A stretch of DNA of 64,000 nucleotides from Cryptomeria japonica (taxonomy: Eukaryota > Streptophyta > Pinopsida > Cupressales > Cupressaceae), in contig NC_081412.1 of the NCBI RefSeq assembly GCF_030272615.1, forward strand, positions 25,049,860-25,113,859, in the 5' to 3' direction. Numbering within the stretch: position 1 is the stretch's first letter; every line of letters starts with the position of its first letter. Positions 10,690 through 23,495 of the stretch are shown piece by piece. The notes under the pieces are model-generated. The model saw only the letters and a list, made by a program, of their open reading frames with translations. It was not told the DNA's origin and searched no databases. The translations under genes were made by a program, and so were the position numbers.

Positions 10690-13600
10690 ATGGCGAGTTC
10701 ATCAGGGAGAATAGAGGTGGAGAAATTTAATGGAAGTAATTTTGAGATGTGGAAGCTGAAGATGGAAGATCTGCTAATAGATCGAGATCTTTGGGATGTT
10801 GTTGATGCAAATGTCCAAAGGCCCTCAGATCCTACTGCGGCAGCTCAGTATGATGTTATGTACCGAAAAGCCAAGGGTCTAATCAGACTGTGCCTGGCAG
10901 ACTCTGTTCTAATCAATGTCCATGAAGAGAACTCTGCAAAGAAGCTATGGACTAAGCTTGGTGAGATGTATCAAGTGAAATCTTTACTAAATCAAATTTT
11001 CTTAAGAAAGAAATTGTATTCCTTGAAGATGGAAGAGGGTGGACGAATCGTGGACCACCTGGAAGCATTCAATATGTTGGTGGTTCAATTAGTATCCGTC
11101 GGTGTTAAGATGGATGAGGAGGAGAAATGTCAGATCTTGCTTTGTTCTTTGCCTGATTCGTGGGATTCTCTTGTTATGGCTATCGGTAGTACTTCTGTTG
11201 TTTTGAAATCTGAAGACGTGGTGGGTGCCCTACTCGGTGAAGAGATGCGAAGGAAGGTATCCATCAGTTCAAAGGAAGCCCTAACCGTTCGTGGAAGACC
11301 TAAGGAGAAAGGCAAGAAGAATGAGAAGCGCGACAAGTCCAAATCCAAAGGGACATCGAAATCTCCTGGAAAGTCCAAAGTCATTTGCTGGAACTGCGGT
11401 AAACCGGGTCACATCCGTAAGGACTGCAAAGAAGAAAAGAAGAAGAAGAAAAGAAGAAGATGAAAAAGAAAAAGTTCGATTCTGATTCTGAGTCCGACAA
11501 GGAAGATGGCGATGCATTTATTGCAGCTTTGGCGACTCATGCAGGTAATGATGCCTAGCTAATTGACTCAGGTGCATCTTTTCATATGACTTCCAATAGA
11601 GATTGGTTTTCTGAATATGAAGGATTTAATGGAGGTAAGGTGTACTTGGGTGATGATTCACATCTAGACATTGTTGGTCGAGGTAAAGTTAGAATCAGGT
11701 TTTCTGATGGTAGAATAAAAAGGATTAATGGTGTGCTGCATATCCCTGGATTAAAACGAAACCTGTTATCTGTGAGCAAACTGATAGATGCGGGTGTGCA
11801 GGTAGTCTTTTCTGAAGCAGGATGTAAGATGATTAAGGGTGCTATGGTAGTTGCTAGAGGTGTCAGGTTTGGCACTTTGTATAAGCTTGAAGCATACACT
11901 GTTGAGTGTAATAGCACTTCTATAAAAAGTAAATCTGCGGATACTTCACTGGAAGATTTGAAGGTTTCACCTTCAGCAAATGGAAATGGTTTTTGGGTAC
12001 CTAAGGGTGCTCTTTCGTCTGAAGCAAAGTTACTTGCAGAGAAGACTATGTTATGGCACCAGAGACTTGGCCACATTGGAGAAAAGGGTCTAAGGACCTT
12101 GAAAAATAAAAACCTTGTTGAAGGTTTGAATGACTGTAATCTTGACTTTGATTTCTGTGAGCATTGCATTTATGGAAAACAAAACCGCGTTCAGTTTTAC
12201 TCGAGTTCTCATAAAACTTGTGGTGTTTTGGATCTTATCCATTCTGATGTGTTTGGTCCAGTAGATGTCTCTTCGATTGGAAAATACACATATTATGTTT
12301 CATTTATTGATGATTTTAGTAGAAGGACATGGGTTTATTTTCTAAAGAGTAAATCTGAAGTTTTTAGTCGTTTTAAAGAATTTAAAGCAATGGTTGAGTT
12401 GCAGACTGGAAAGAAAATAAAATGTTTGAGAACTGATAATGGCGGTGAGTTTTGCTCTAATGATTTTGATAGATTTTGTAAAGACTGTGGAATTAACAGG
12501 CAGAAGACAACTTCGTATTCTCCACAGCAGAATGGAGTTGCAGAAAGAATGAACAGGACACTGATGGAGAAGGCTAGGAGTATGTTGAGTGGTGTTGGTC
12601 TCGAACAAAAGTTTTGGGCTGAAGCTGTTGCCACTGCTTGCTACCTGATTAACAGGTCTCCTACATCAGCTCTTGTTGATAAAATGCCTATGGAAGCATG
12701 GTCAGGTCACAAGCCTTCATTGAGACATCTTAGAGTTTTTGGTTGCGAGGCATATGCACATGTGCCAAAGGAGAAGCGAACAAAGTTGGAGAACAAGGCT
12801 GTGAAATGTATCTTCATCGGGTATAGTTATGATGTGAAAGGATACAAGCTTTGGGACCCTGTTGCACAAAAGGTAATTCACCGTAGAAGTGTTATTTTTA
12901 GAGAAATTAAGTCTCCTTCTGTTACATTGCAGCCAAAACAGACTAAAAAAGAAGATGTGATTCAACTTCCTTCTACACCTGAAAGAGTTGAATCGAGACC
13001 CCTAGATAGGCAAGAAGTTAAGGAGAGCTCGTCTAGCTCTAAATCTTCAGAAGAGGACGAAGAACCTCCAACTCAGCTTGTTCGAAGGTTTACAAGACAT
13101 AGACAACCACCTGAAAGGTATTCACCTAATGATTGGAGATGTATTTTTGCTCTGAATACTAGTGTGGATGAACCGAAATCTGTAGAAGAGGCATTAGGTA
13201 TGAATGATGCAGAATCCTAGAAGATTGCTATGGAGGAAGAAATGGCAGCTTTGAAAAAGAATGATACATGGGATTTTGTACCATTGCCTAAAGGATGAAA
13301 ACCTGTTGGTTGTAAATGGGTGTTCAAGAAAAAGATTGGTTCAGATGGAAGCATTGAGAAGTATAAAGCAAGGTTGGTTGCAAAAGGCTACTCTCAGGTT
13401 GAGGGTGTTGATTACGGTGAGATATTTTCTCCTATTGCAAAAATGATGTCCATTAGATTTTTGCTTTCTATTGCTACTGCTTATGATTTAGAGGTTGAGC
13501 AAATGGATGTGAAAACTGCTTTCCTTCATGGTGATTTGGAGGAAGATATTTATATGACACAGTCGGAGCACTATGTGGTGAAAGGCAAAAGTAATTTGGT

Positions 13601-14750
13601 CTGTAAATTGAAGAAATCTTTGTATGGCCTCAAACAAAGTCCTAGGATGTGGTACCAGAAATTTGATACATATGTGTTGAGTTTGGGATTTGAACGTTCT
13701 AAATCAGATCACTGTGTTTATTATAAATCTGATGGTGATCATTTCTTATTCATTGCATTGTATGTTGATGATATGTTATTCATTGGTAAAGGGAAAGGTA
13801 TGATTTCAGAATTGAAGTCTCAGCTCGCTGCTAAATTTGAAATGAAAGATCTTGGTGCAGCAAAGCACAATCTTGGGATGGAAATTAGAAGAGATAGGGT
13901 GAACAGAAAGCTATGGCTAGGCCAGAGTAAGTATGTGAATTCAGTGTTACAGAGGTTCAACATGCAGAATTGTAGACCATTGAGTGTTCCTTTTATAGTT
14001 GGAACGAAACTATCTGTTTCAGATTGTCCTACATCCCCATTGGAGATGGAAGACATGAGCAGAGTGCCTTACCAAAGTGCGGTTGGAAGCTTGATGTATG
14101 CTATGGTCTGTACTAGACCAGATATTGCCCAAGCAGTGGGAGTACTTTCTAGATATATGTCTAATCCTGGTAGAGTTCATTGGGATGCAGTCAAAAGAGT
14201 CTTCAGATATTTGAAGGGTACTTCAGAGTATTCTTTGTGTTATCATGGTAATTCAGTTGGAGACATGACTTCCCTTGATATCCATGGTTATGTGGATTCA
14301 GATTGGGCAGGTGATATTGATAGCAGAAGATCCACCAGTGCTTATGTGTTTACTTTGTTTGGTGGTGCAATTAGTTGGATGAGTAAGCGGTAGGCTGTGG
14401 TTGCTTTATCCACTACTGAAGCAGAGTATATGGCAGCTACTCATGCTTGTAAAGAGGCCATTTGGCTTAAGAGACTATGTTCGGATATTGGAATAAAACA
14501 AGGTATAGTGACAGTTTACTGTGACAGTCAGAGTGCAATTAGCCTAGCTAAGAACCCGACATTTCATGCCCGGACCAAACATATTGATGTTCAGTATCAT
14601 TTTGTTAGAGATATGGTCGAAGATGGTAGGGTGAAGCTGGTTAAGGTGGAAACTTTGATGAATGTTGCAGATGCTTTAACTAAGGCTGTGAGCACAGAGA
14701 AGTTCAGATGGTGTTCAGAGTCTATGGGCCTTATGGCCCCTAGCAATTGA
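10690..14750 (+). pseudogene. Copia 1 gag-pol polyprotein, broken by a frameshift and stops
   Basis: The frame opens at ATG 10690 with a gag domain and a CWNCGKPGHIRKDC zinc knuckle. After that a Lys-rich A/G repeat near 11440-11463 carries a frameshift. The protease follows, with its Trp codon changed to TAG near 11557 just before LIDSGAS. Then come the pre-integrase and integrase core (WHQRLGH near 12055, LRTDNGGEF near 12428), RT with YVDDML near 13760 and RNase H. Further stops are TAG at 13218-13220 and TGA near 13297. TAG at 14391-14393 is shared with copia 2. The last part, 14394-14750, holds the TTEAEYMA half of RNase H. It cannot make an active polyprotein. Confidence 0.95.
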
Positions 14751-14794
14751 TTCATTGTGTTGACATTCCCTTCCGCTCCTGCAAGGTGTTCGAC

Positions 14795-14806
14795 AAGTGG
14801 GAGATT
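14795..14806 (+). promoter_or_regulatory. Polypurine tract of copia 1
   Basis: AAGTGGGAGATT lies directly before the 3' LTR, and the same string is found inverted in copia 2. Confidence 0.85.
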
Positions 14807-15701
14807 TGTTGGAAAAAATGGTGTCTCAACCTTGCATTTATGCGAGGTTACTATTTATAGTAAGTTTTCATTTGAGAACGAAATGGTGCGAAACTCTCCC
14901 TGAAGCTTCTGGTTGGCTAGATAAGCATTCCGGTAAAGTTGCGTCGCAAGGTCACAGCTAGTTTTGAAGATATTAAAGTTTTCGTCTTGGAGGGGTGCGA
15001 TAAAATGTTTAAACTTAATTTTGGGGGCTTTAGAGGCTCTAAAATGCCCTGAAAAGTGGCCGTAACTGGCGCAGCGGGTTACGAGGTGATAGAGCACTTC
15101 GCGAGCTTTCTGGCACTTCAAACGGTTCGTCAATCGAACACCCGGTTCTCAAGTTATGGCCTCCGGAAGTTTGTACTCCGGAAATAGGAAAAAATAATTT
15201 GTATCGGATACATAAATGAGCTGTAAAAGGGAGCGACACGTGTTGATGTGTGCTTTAACATGTCATAGGGCATCTAGAAGGGAGATAAGGTCGGCTACAC
15301 CTTATTGGGTGGTTTTAGCCCATGGTTTTGTAATACCGTTTGACGGTTTCTTGTATTGTATCTCCTATTTATGAGGTGTGTGAGATAGAGGTTGTGTGTA
15401 AGAGTCTTATGGCTATTGAGTTGCCTCTGAATCTCTAATTAGTGGTACTCCTGCGAAGAGCTTGCTCTGCAAGTATGTTGTAATCTGTTTTTGATTGCTG
15501 AATAAAATATTGAGCTACTTTTGGAGTGTGGGGTTTTTCTCCCGAAAGGGTTTTCCCCACGTAAATCACTGTGTTATGGTATGAATGCTATTATATCTAT
15601 TTCTATTTTCTGTAACTGTTGTAACGATTTGAAAAAGTTTTGCATTACCCTCCTCTCAAGGTTAGTGTAGGAAGTTGTTTCCGCTACTTAACTTGCTTAC
15701 A
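14807..15701 (+). repeat. 3' LTR of copia 1 (895 bp)
   Basis: Starts TGTTGG, ends GCTTACA, and aligns end to end with 9671-10565 without a length difference. Most differences are transitions. Confidence 0.95.
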
Positions 15702-15706
15702 CCTTC
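15702..15706. repeat. Target-site duplication of copia 1, right copy
   Basis: CCTTC, identical to 9666-9670. Confidence 0.95.
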
Positions 15707-18381
15707 CTGATGCTTACCAATAGGTCCTTTGCCATTGTATCCCATTTATTGCATGATTAAGTAGCCTTTTCCATATAGGTGTGTGGGTATAGCTACTTCC
15801 ACAGTAGCTGCTCTATCTTCTTCCTCATCTTTGTATAGCCAACTAAAGATATCCTTTTCCTCAGATTCATGTGCTAAAGTGTCAAGTTGAATGAATGTGC
15901 CATCGAACTTGGTGATGGGCTGAGTTTCTTGATGTGTTGATGCTATAGGTAATCCATGAGATATCGGTGATGTGGGTAAGCTGGTCAAACACATGGGTTC
16001 CAAAGAGTATTCCCTCATGCCTTGTTCTTTGATTTTCATTTTCTGCTTGAAATCTCCAGGTAATGATTTAGACTTCTCTTTTTGAAGATCTGGTGCTGAG
16101 GGATTCTGTTTCTCTCTATTATATGGAACCAAACTGTCCTGGGTTGCCCCCATTGCATTATAATGTTGAAATGGATTGTGATCAATAGATATAGAAACCT
16201 CCTGCCCATTATAGGGGAATTTGACACACTGGTGATATGTAGAAGGTACTGCTTGCATTTCATGTATCTAGGGTCGACCTAATAAGATATTGTAGGTGAG
16301 GTCTATGTCTAAGACCTGGCACATAATATCTTTTTGTATTGGTCCGACTTGAATCGGCAACACCATTGTTCCTTTAGAGGATCTTTCTTCATCATCATAT
16401 GTCTTTATGGTAATCTTTTTGCGGGGATCAATAGACTCCTCTGAGAAGCCTAATGCATGAATAAGTTTTAAGGTCCATATATTAAGCCCAACTCCTCCAT
16501 CTATCAATACTCATTTTACTCGGTGTTTATAGACGATGACTTCAATATGGAGAGGAGTGTTATGTGGATGACTTAGTGAGATATTATCATGCTCCGAAAA
16601 AGTGAGATTATGAGGCCCTGTCATATGAGCGACCATGGCTTGGAATTTTTTAGCATCCAGATCTTGAGGTACATTTGTTTCTAATAACGCTTGCTCCAAT
16701 ATGTCTTTGTGTCTCGACGAAAGTTTCAGTAACTCCAGTATAGATATTTGAGCAGGAGTTTTGCACAGTTGGCTGACTAGATCATATTGAATTTTGGGTA
16801 TAGCGCTTGTTGTTGACGTATGTCCCTTCAAGACATATTTTTGAGCTCTTGTTGTTACGTTGATAGATTCATGATTACGTTGATCTCAAATTGTGATGAC
16901 ATTAACTTGATTATCTTCAGCTGATATATGATTGATGGTGTTATTGTAGATGTGATTGATATGAGCTCCACATGTATCATTCGAGGTTGAAGCTCCATCT
17001 TTGTTGTAGTTTGGAAGAGGATTCTTAAAGGCTCCATGGTCACCTTTTGTCTTGAGACCATCTATCATTAAATCACCTCTATCAATCATGTCTTGAACAA
17101 TGTTTTTCAGCCTCATGCAATCATTTGTTTGATGACCTTTGTTGCGATGAAAATCACAAAAGTGTGAGTCATTCCACCAAGGTGGTTTGATTTGTGGTTC
17201 ATAGTTGCTGATTGTTGGTAAAGAGATAATTTTGTTTGCCAGGAGTTCTCTGAATGCTGACTCCAGTGATTGTCCTAGTGGTGTGTAGATATGTTTTTAG
17301 AAATTGTTGGTGCCACCTCGTGAATTGTTATTAGGTCCTCGATTTGTGTTATTGTTTTGAGTATTGTTGGTGTTGCTTTTGTTGGGTTGACCTTGATTGA
17401 TATTCGATGCGTATGTGTTAGTGTTTGGGTTAGCACCCTTTGGATTCTTTGCAACTTGAGGATTTCCTGATAATGCGAGCACTGGTTGTTTAGATTTTGG
17501 ATCATGCGGTTCATTACCTCCATCGTTTCCATTGTTTTTGTTTCGAGTCCAGAATCTAGATTTGTCTAAGTTGTTGTTGTTTTGATTATTGTAGTCTGAT
17601 GAACCTGTTCCTTCTTTGAAAAATTTGAGTGTTCCTTTCTTGACACATGCTTCTTCTACTTGAATGTCATTTTTAATCAGTTTAGCAAAAGATGGTATGC
17701 ATTGGAGTTTGATCTTGTAACTCATCTCACCATTCAAGTTGTCGATGAAAATTTCCATTTTCTCCTTTTCAAGAATATCCCGAGGATATCTTGAAACCAT
17801 ACGCCATCAACATTGAAGGAATACCATGAATGTTTCATTATTTTTCTGTTTGATGTTACAGACGTCTAGCATGGTGATAGCATATCGAATGTTATAGGAA
17901 TATTGAGTGATGAATTTGTTGACTAGTTCATCAAATGATCTGACAGGAGGTGCGATTTTGGATAACCATTCCATTGTTTTCCCTCCCAAACTTCTTGGGA
18001 ATAACCTCATCAGATAGGTGTCATCATGAGCAAATTCAAGACTCATGGTGCAGAATTCTCGAACATGATCATGAGGATCGCTTTTCCCATCGTATTTGTC
18101 AAATTTTGGAACGTCTGAGTTTGGAAGAAAAGGGACCATGTGCAATCTTCTGTCAAAAGGATAAGGACAAATTTTGTTTAATGAGTACCGTACTATTGTC
18201 CCTTGTTGCATGTCTTGCATTTGTCTTTGTAACATTTGCATTTGTTGAGTAAGGGCAACCAAAGGTGCATTGTTTTGCCGAGGGAAGAGTTCTTCCCTTG
18301 CATTAATCCTGGGTTGGAATGGTGTATGGAACGATATGTTTTGCTCAGGGATTTTTTGCTCAGGGATGTTTCACCCTGGTG
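15707..18381 (-). pseudogene. Gypsy A gag (main part), protease and start of the linker, broken
   Basis: Minus strand from 18381: a Gln/Met-rich stretch, then the gag core (PKFDKYDGKSDPHDHV, FPRSLGGKTMEWL) about 18230-17810. After a stop near the FLQ motif comes a second gag block from 17800, an Asn-rich linker, and a zinc-binding-like CDFHRNKGHQ region near 17140. Protease near 16507-16270 shows LIDGGVGLNI, where most retropepsins have D-S/T-G, and YNILLGRP. The start of a G-patch-like segment at 15750-15710 is interrupted by copia 1. Stops are scattered. Upstream gag lies beyond copia 2. Confidence 0.8.
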
Positions 18382-18386
18382 CATTT
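18382..18386. repeat. Target-site duplication of copia 2, left copy
   Basis: CATTT, matching 24381-24385. Confidence 0.95.
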
Positions 18387-19271
18387 TGTAAGGAAGTAAA
18401 GTAGCGGAAACAACTTCATACACTAACCTTGAGAGGAGGGTAATGCAAAACTTTTTCAGATCATTACAACAGTTACAGAAAATAGAAATAGATATAATAA
18501 CATTCATACCACAACACAGTGATTTACGTGGGGAAAACCCTTTCGGGAGAAAAACCCCACCCTCCAAAAGCAGCTCAATATTTTATTCAGCAATCAAAAA
18601 CAGATTACAACATACTTGCAGAGCAAGCTCTTCGCAGGAGTACCACTAATCAGAGATTCAGAGGCAACTCAATAGCCATGAGACTCTTACACACAACCTC
18701 TATCTCACACACCTCATAAATAGGAGATACAATACAAGAAACCGTCAAATGGTATTACAAAACCATGGGCTAAAACCACCCAATAAGGTGTAGCCGACCT
18801 TATCTCCCTTCTATGACATGTTAAAGCACACATCAACATGTGTCGCTCCCTTTTACAGCTCATTTATGTATCCGATACAAATTATTTTTCCTATTTCAGG
18901 AGTACAAATTTTCGGAGGCCATAACTTGAGAACCGGGTGTCCGATTGATGAACCGTTTGAAGCGCCGGAAAGCTCGCGAAGTGCTCTATCACCTCGTAAC
19001 CCGCTTCGCCGGTTACGGCCACTTTTCAGGGCATTTCGGAGCCTCTAAAGTCCCCAAATTTAAGTTTAAACATTTTATTGCACCCCTCCAAGACGAAAAC
19101 TTTAATATCTTCAAAACTAGCTGTGACCTTGCGACGCAACTTTACCGGAATGCTTATCTAGCCAACCAGAAGCTTCAGGGAGAGTTTCGCACCATTTCCT
19201 GCTCAAATGAAAACTTACTATAAATAGTAACCTCACATAAATGCAAGGTTGAGACACCATTTTTCCCAACA
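18387..19271 (-). repeat. 3' LTR of copia 2 (885 bp)
   Basis: On the plus strand it runs from TGTAAGGAAG to TTCCCAACA. It is the same length as the 5' LTR at 23496-24380. Confidence 0.95.
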
Positions 19272-19284
19272 AATCTCCCACTTG
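19272..19284 (-). promoter_or_regulatory. Polypurine tract of copia 2
   Basis: The complement of AAGTGGGAGATT lies next to the 3' LTR, as in copia 1. Confidence 0.85.
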
Positions 19285-19327
19285 TCGAACACCTTGCAAG
19301 AGCGGAAGGGAATGTCAACACAATGAA

Positions 19328-22300
19328 TCAATTGCTAGGGGCCATAAGGCCCATAGACTCTGAACACCATCTGAACTTCTCTGTGCTCACAGCCTTAGTT
19401 AAAGCATCTGCAACATTCATCAAAGTTTCCACCTTAACTAGCTTCACCCTACCATCTTCGACCATATCTCTAACAAAATGATACTGAACATCAATATGTT
19501 TGGTCCGGGCATGAAATGTCGGGTTCTTAGCTAGGCTAATTGCACTCTGACTGTCATAGTAAACTGTCACTGTACCTTGTTTTATTCCAATATCTGAACA
19601 CAGTCTCTTAAGCCAAATGGCCTCTTTACAAGCATGAGTAGCTGCCATATACTCTGCTTCAGTAGTGGATAAAGCAACCACAGCCTACCGCTTACTCATC
19701 CAACTAATTGCACCACCAAACAAAGTAAACACATAAGCACTGGTGGATCTTCTGCTATCAATATCACCTGCCCAATCTGAATCCACATAACCATGGATAT
19801 CAAGGGAAGTCATGTCTCCAACTGAATTACCATGATAACACAAAGAATACTCTGAAGTACCCTTCAAATATCTGAAGACTCTTTTGACTGCATCCCAATG
19901 AACTCTACCAGGATTAGACATATATCTAGAAAGTACTCCCACTGCTTGGGCAATATCTGGTCTAGTACAGACCATAGCATACATCAAGCTTCCAACTGCA
20001 CTCTGGTAAGGCACTCTGCTCATGTCTTCCATCTCTAATGGGGATGTAGGACAATCTGAAATAGATAGTTTCATTCCAACTGTAAAAGGAACACTCAATG
20101 GTCTACAATTCTGCATGTTGAACCTCTGTAACACTGAATTCACATACTTACTCTGGCCTAGCCATAGCTTTCTGTTCACCCTATCTCTTCTAATTTCCAT
20201 CCCAAGAATGTGTTTTGCTACACCAAGATCTTTCATTTCAAATTTAGTAGCGAGCTGAGACTTCAGTTCTGAAATCATACCTTTCCCTTTGCCAATGAAT
20301 AACATATCATCAACATACAATGCAATGAATAAGAAATGATCACCATAAGATTTATAATAAACACAGTGATCTGATTTAGAACGTTCAAATCCCAAACTCA
20401 ACACATATGTATCAAATTTCTGGTACCACATCCTAGGACTTTGTTTGAGGCCATACAAAGATTTCTTCAATTTACAAACCAAATTACTTTTGTCTTTCAC
20501 CACATAGTGCTCCGGCTGTGTCATATAAATATCTTCCTCCAAATCACCATGAAGGAAAGCAGTTTTCACATCCATTTGCTCAACCTCTAAATCATAAGCA
20601 GTAGCAATAGAAAGCAAAAATCTAATGGACGTCATTTTTGCAACAGGAGAAAATATCTCACCGTAATCAACACCCTCAACCTGAGAGTAGCCTTTTGCAA
20701 CCAACCTTGCTTTATACTTCTCAATGCTTCCATCTGAACCAATCTTTTTCTTGAACACCCATTTACAACCAACAGGTTTTCGTCCTTCAGGCAATGGTAC
20801 AAGATCCCATGTATCATTCTTTTTCAAAGCTGCCATTTCTTCCTCCATAGCAATCTTCAAGGATTCTGCATCATTCATACCTAATGCCTCTTCTACAGAT
20901 TTCGGTTCATCCACACTAGTATTCAAAGCAAAAATACATCTCCAATCATCAGGTGAATACCTTTCAGGTGGTTGTCTATGTCTTGTAGACCTTCGAACAA
21001 GCTGAGTTGGAGATTCTTCCTCTTCTTCTGAAGATTCAGAGCTAGACGAGCTCTCCTCAAATTCTTGCCTATCTAGGGGTCTCGATTCAACTCTTTCAGG
21101 TGTAGAAGGAAGTTGAATCACATCTTCTTTTTTAGTCTGTTCTGGCTGCAATGTAACAGAAGGAGACTTAATTTCTCTAAAAATAACACTTCTACTATGA
21201 ATTACCTTTTGTGCAACAGGGTCCCAAAGCTTGTATCCTTTCACACCATAACTATACCCGATGAAGATACATTTCACAGCGTTGTTCTCTAACTTTGTTC
21301 GCTTCTCCTTTGGCACATGTGCATATGCCTCGCAACCAAAAACTCTAAGATGTCTCAATGAAGGCTTGTGACCTGACCATGCTTCCATAGGCGTTTTATC
21401 AACAAGAGCTGATGTAGGAGACCTGTTAATCAGGTAGCAAGCAGTGGCAACAGCTTCAGCCCAAAACTTTTGTTCGAGACCAGCACCACTCAACATACTC
21501 CTAGCCTTCTCCATCAGTGTCCTATTCATTCTTTCTGCAACTCCATTCTGCTGTGGAGAATACGGAGTTGTCTTCTGTCTGTTAATTCCACAGTCTTTAC
21601 AGAATCTATCAAAATCATTAGAGCAAAACTCACCGCCATTATCAGTTCTCAAACATTTTATTTTCTTTCCAGTCTGCAACTCAACCATTGCTTTAAATTC
21701 TTTAAAATGACTAAAAACTTCAGATTTACTCTTTAGAAAATAAACCCATGTCCTTCTACTAAAATCATCAATAAATGAAACATAATATGTGGATTTTCCA
21801 ATCGAAGAGACATCTACTGGACCAAACACATCAGAATGGATAAGATCCAAAATACCACAAGTTTTATGAGAACTCGAGTAAAACTGAACGGGGTTTTGTT
21901 TTCCATAAATGCAATGCTCACAGAATTCAAAGTCAAGGTTACAGTCATTCAAACCTTCAACAAGGTTTTTATTTTTCAAGGTCCTTAGACCCTTTTCTCC
22001 AATGTGGCCAAGTCTCTGGTGCCATAACATAGTCTTCTCTGCAGGTAACTTTGCTTCAGACGAAAGAGCACCCTTAGGTACCCAAAAACAATTTCCATCT
22101 GCTGAAGGTGAAACCTTCAAATCTTCCAGTGAAGTATCCGCAGATTTACTTTTTACAGAAGTGCTATTACACTCAACAGTGTATGCTTCAAGCTTATACA
22201 AAGTGCCAAACCTGACACCTCTAGCAACTACCATAGCACCCTTAATCATCTTACATCCTGTTTCAGAAAAGACTACCTGCACACCTGCATCTATTAGTTT

Positions 22301-23371
22301 GCTCACAGATAACAGGTTTCGTTTTAATCCAGGGATATGCAACACACCATTAATCCCTTTTATTCTACCATCAGAAAACCTGATTCTAACTTTACCTCGA
22401 CCAACAATGTCTAGAGGTGAATCATCACCCAAGTACACCTTACCTCCATTAAATCCTTCATATTCAGAAAACCAATCTCTATTGGAAGTCATATGAAAAG
22501 ATGCACCTGAGTCAATTAGCCAGGCATCATTACCTGTATGAGTCGCCAAAGCCGCAATAAATGCATCGCCATCTTCCTTGTCGGACTCAGAATCAGAATT
22601 GAACTTTTTCTTTTTCTTCTTCTTTTCTTCTTTGCAGTCCTTACGGATGTGACCTGATTTACCGCAATTCCAGCAAATGACTTTGGACTTTCCAGGAGAT
22701 TTTGATCTCCCTTCGGATTTGGACTTGTCACGCTTCTCATTCTTCTTGCCTTTCTCCTTAGGTCTTCCACGAACAGTTAGGGCTTCCTTTGAACTGATGG
22801 ATACCTTCCTTCGCATCTCTTCACCAAGTAGGGCACCCACCACATCTTCAGATTTCAAAACAACAGAAGTACTACCGATAGCCATAACAAGAGAATCCCA
22901 CGAATCAGGCAAAGAGCAAAGCAAGATCTGACATTTTTCCTCCTCGTCCATCTTAACACCGACGGATACTAATTGAGCCACAATCATATTGAATACTTCT
23001 AGGTGGTCTGCAATTCGTCCACCCTCTTCCATCTTCAAGGAATACAATTTCTTTCTTAAGAAAATTTGATTTAATAAAGATTTCACTTGATACATCTCAC
23101 CAAGCTTAGTCCATAGCTTCTTTGCAGAGTTTTCTTCATGGACATTGATTAGAACAGAGTCTGTTAGGCACAGTCTGATTAGACCCTTGGCTTTTCGGTC
23201 CATAACATCATACTGAGCTGCCGCAGTAGGATCTGAGGGCCTTTGGACATTCGCATCAATAGCATCCCAAAGATCTCGATCTATTAGCAGATCTTCCATC
23301 TTCAGCTTCCACATCTCAAAATTACTTCCATTAAATTTCTCCGCCTCTATTCTCCCTGACGAACTCGCCAT
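19328..23371 (-). CDS. Copia 2 gag-pol polyprotein, one frame with a single internal UAG
   Basis: A single frame of 1348 codons counting both stops; the only internal stop is UAG at codon 1229 (19685-19687). The first 1228 residues hold gag, a CCHC zinc knuckle at residues 233-246 (CWNCGKSGHIRKDC) and a protease with DSGA near 287. The pre-integrase motif WHQRLGH is near 449, the integrase core has LRTDNGGEF near 575, RT starts near 872 with YVDDML near 1017, and RNase H begins with DSDWAGD near 1195. The UAG replaces a residue after SKR, where relatives commonly have Gln. The remaining 117 codons carry TTEAEYMA and the DSQSA aspartate, so a terminated product would lack a complete RNase H. 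The start ATG lies about 110 bases after the primer site. The family makes the gag shell and the replication and integration enzymes. Marked as CDS because nothing else is broken. Confidence 0.9.
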
Positions 23372-23481
23372 CTGAATATTCCTGCAACAAGATCACAAAG
23401 TGTCTTCTGCACAAGCTCCCACTCAAATCTGGATTAGTTCAAAAAACCCAACTGCCCACAATTGAAACCAAAGGTGATCAG

Positions 23482-23493
23482 GGTCTGATACCA
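23482..23493 (-). promoter_or_regulatory. Primer binding site of copia 2, initiator-Met tRNA type
   Basis: On the minus strand it reads TGGTATCAGACC, two bases from the 5' LTR. It differs from the standard site of copia 1 at the second-last base. Confidence 0.9.
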
Positions 23494-23495
23494 CT

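Larger units (their letters stand above)
9671..15701 (+). mobile_element. Ty1/copia Tork-type retrotransposon (copia 1), full length, degraded
   Basis: It has 895-bp LTRs at both ends, TG...CA termini, a perfect 5-bp target duplication, an initiator-Met tRNA primer site, a gag-pol region in Tork/Tnt1-like order and a polypurine tract. It sits in gypsy A in the opposite orientation. By eye about 27 differences separate its LTRs, roughly 3 percent, more than in copia 2, so it looks older. Confidence 0.95.

Noticed and set aside
19909-22931. Plus-strand frames of 78 to 195 codons opposite copia 2
   Set aside because: They are shadows of the long minus-strand gag-pol frame; the same shadows appear opposite copia 1.
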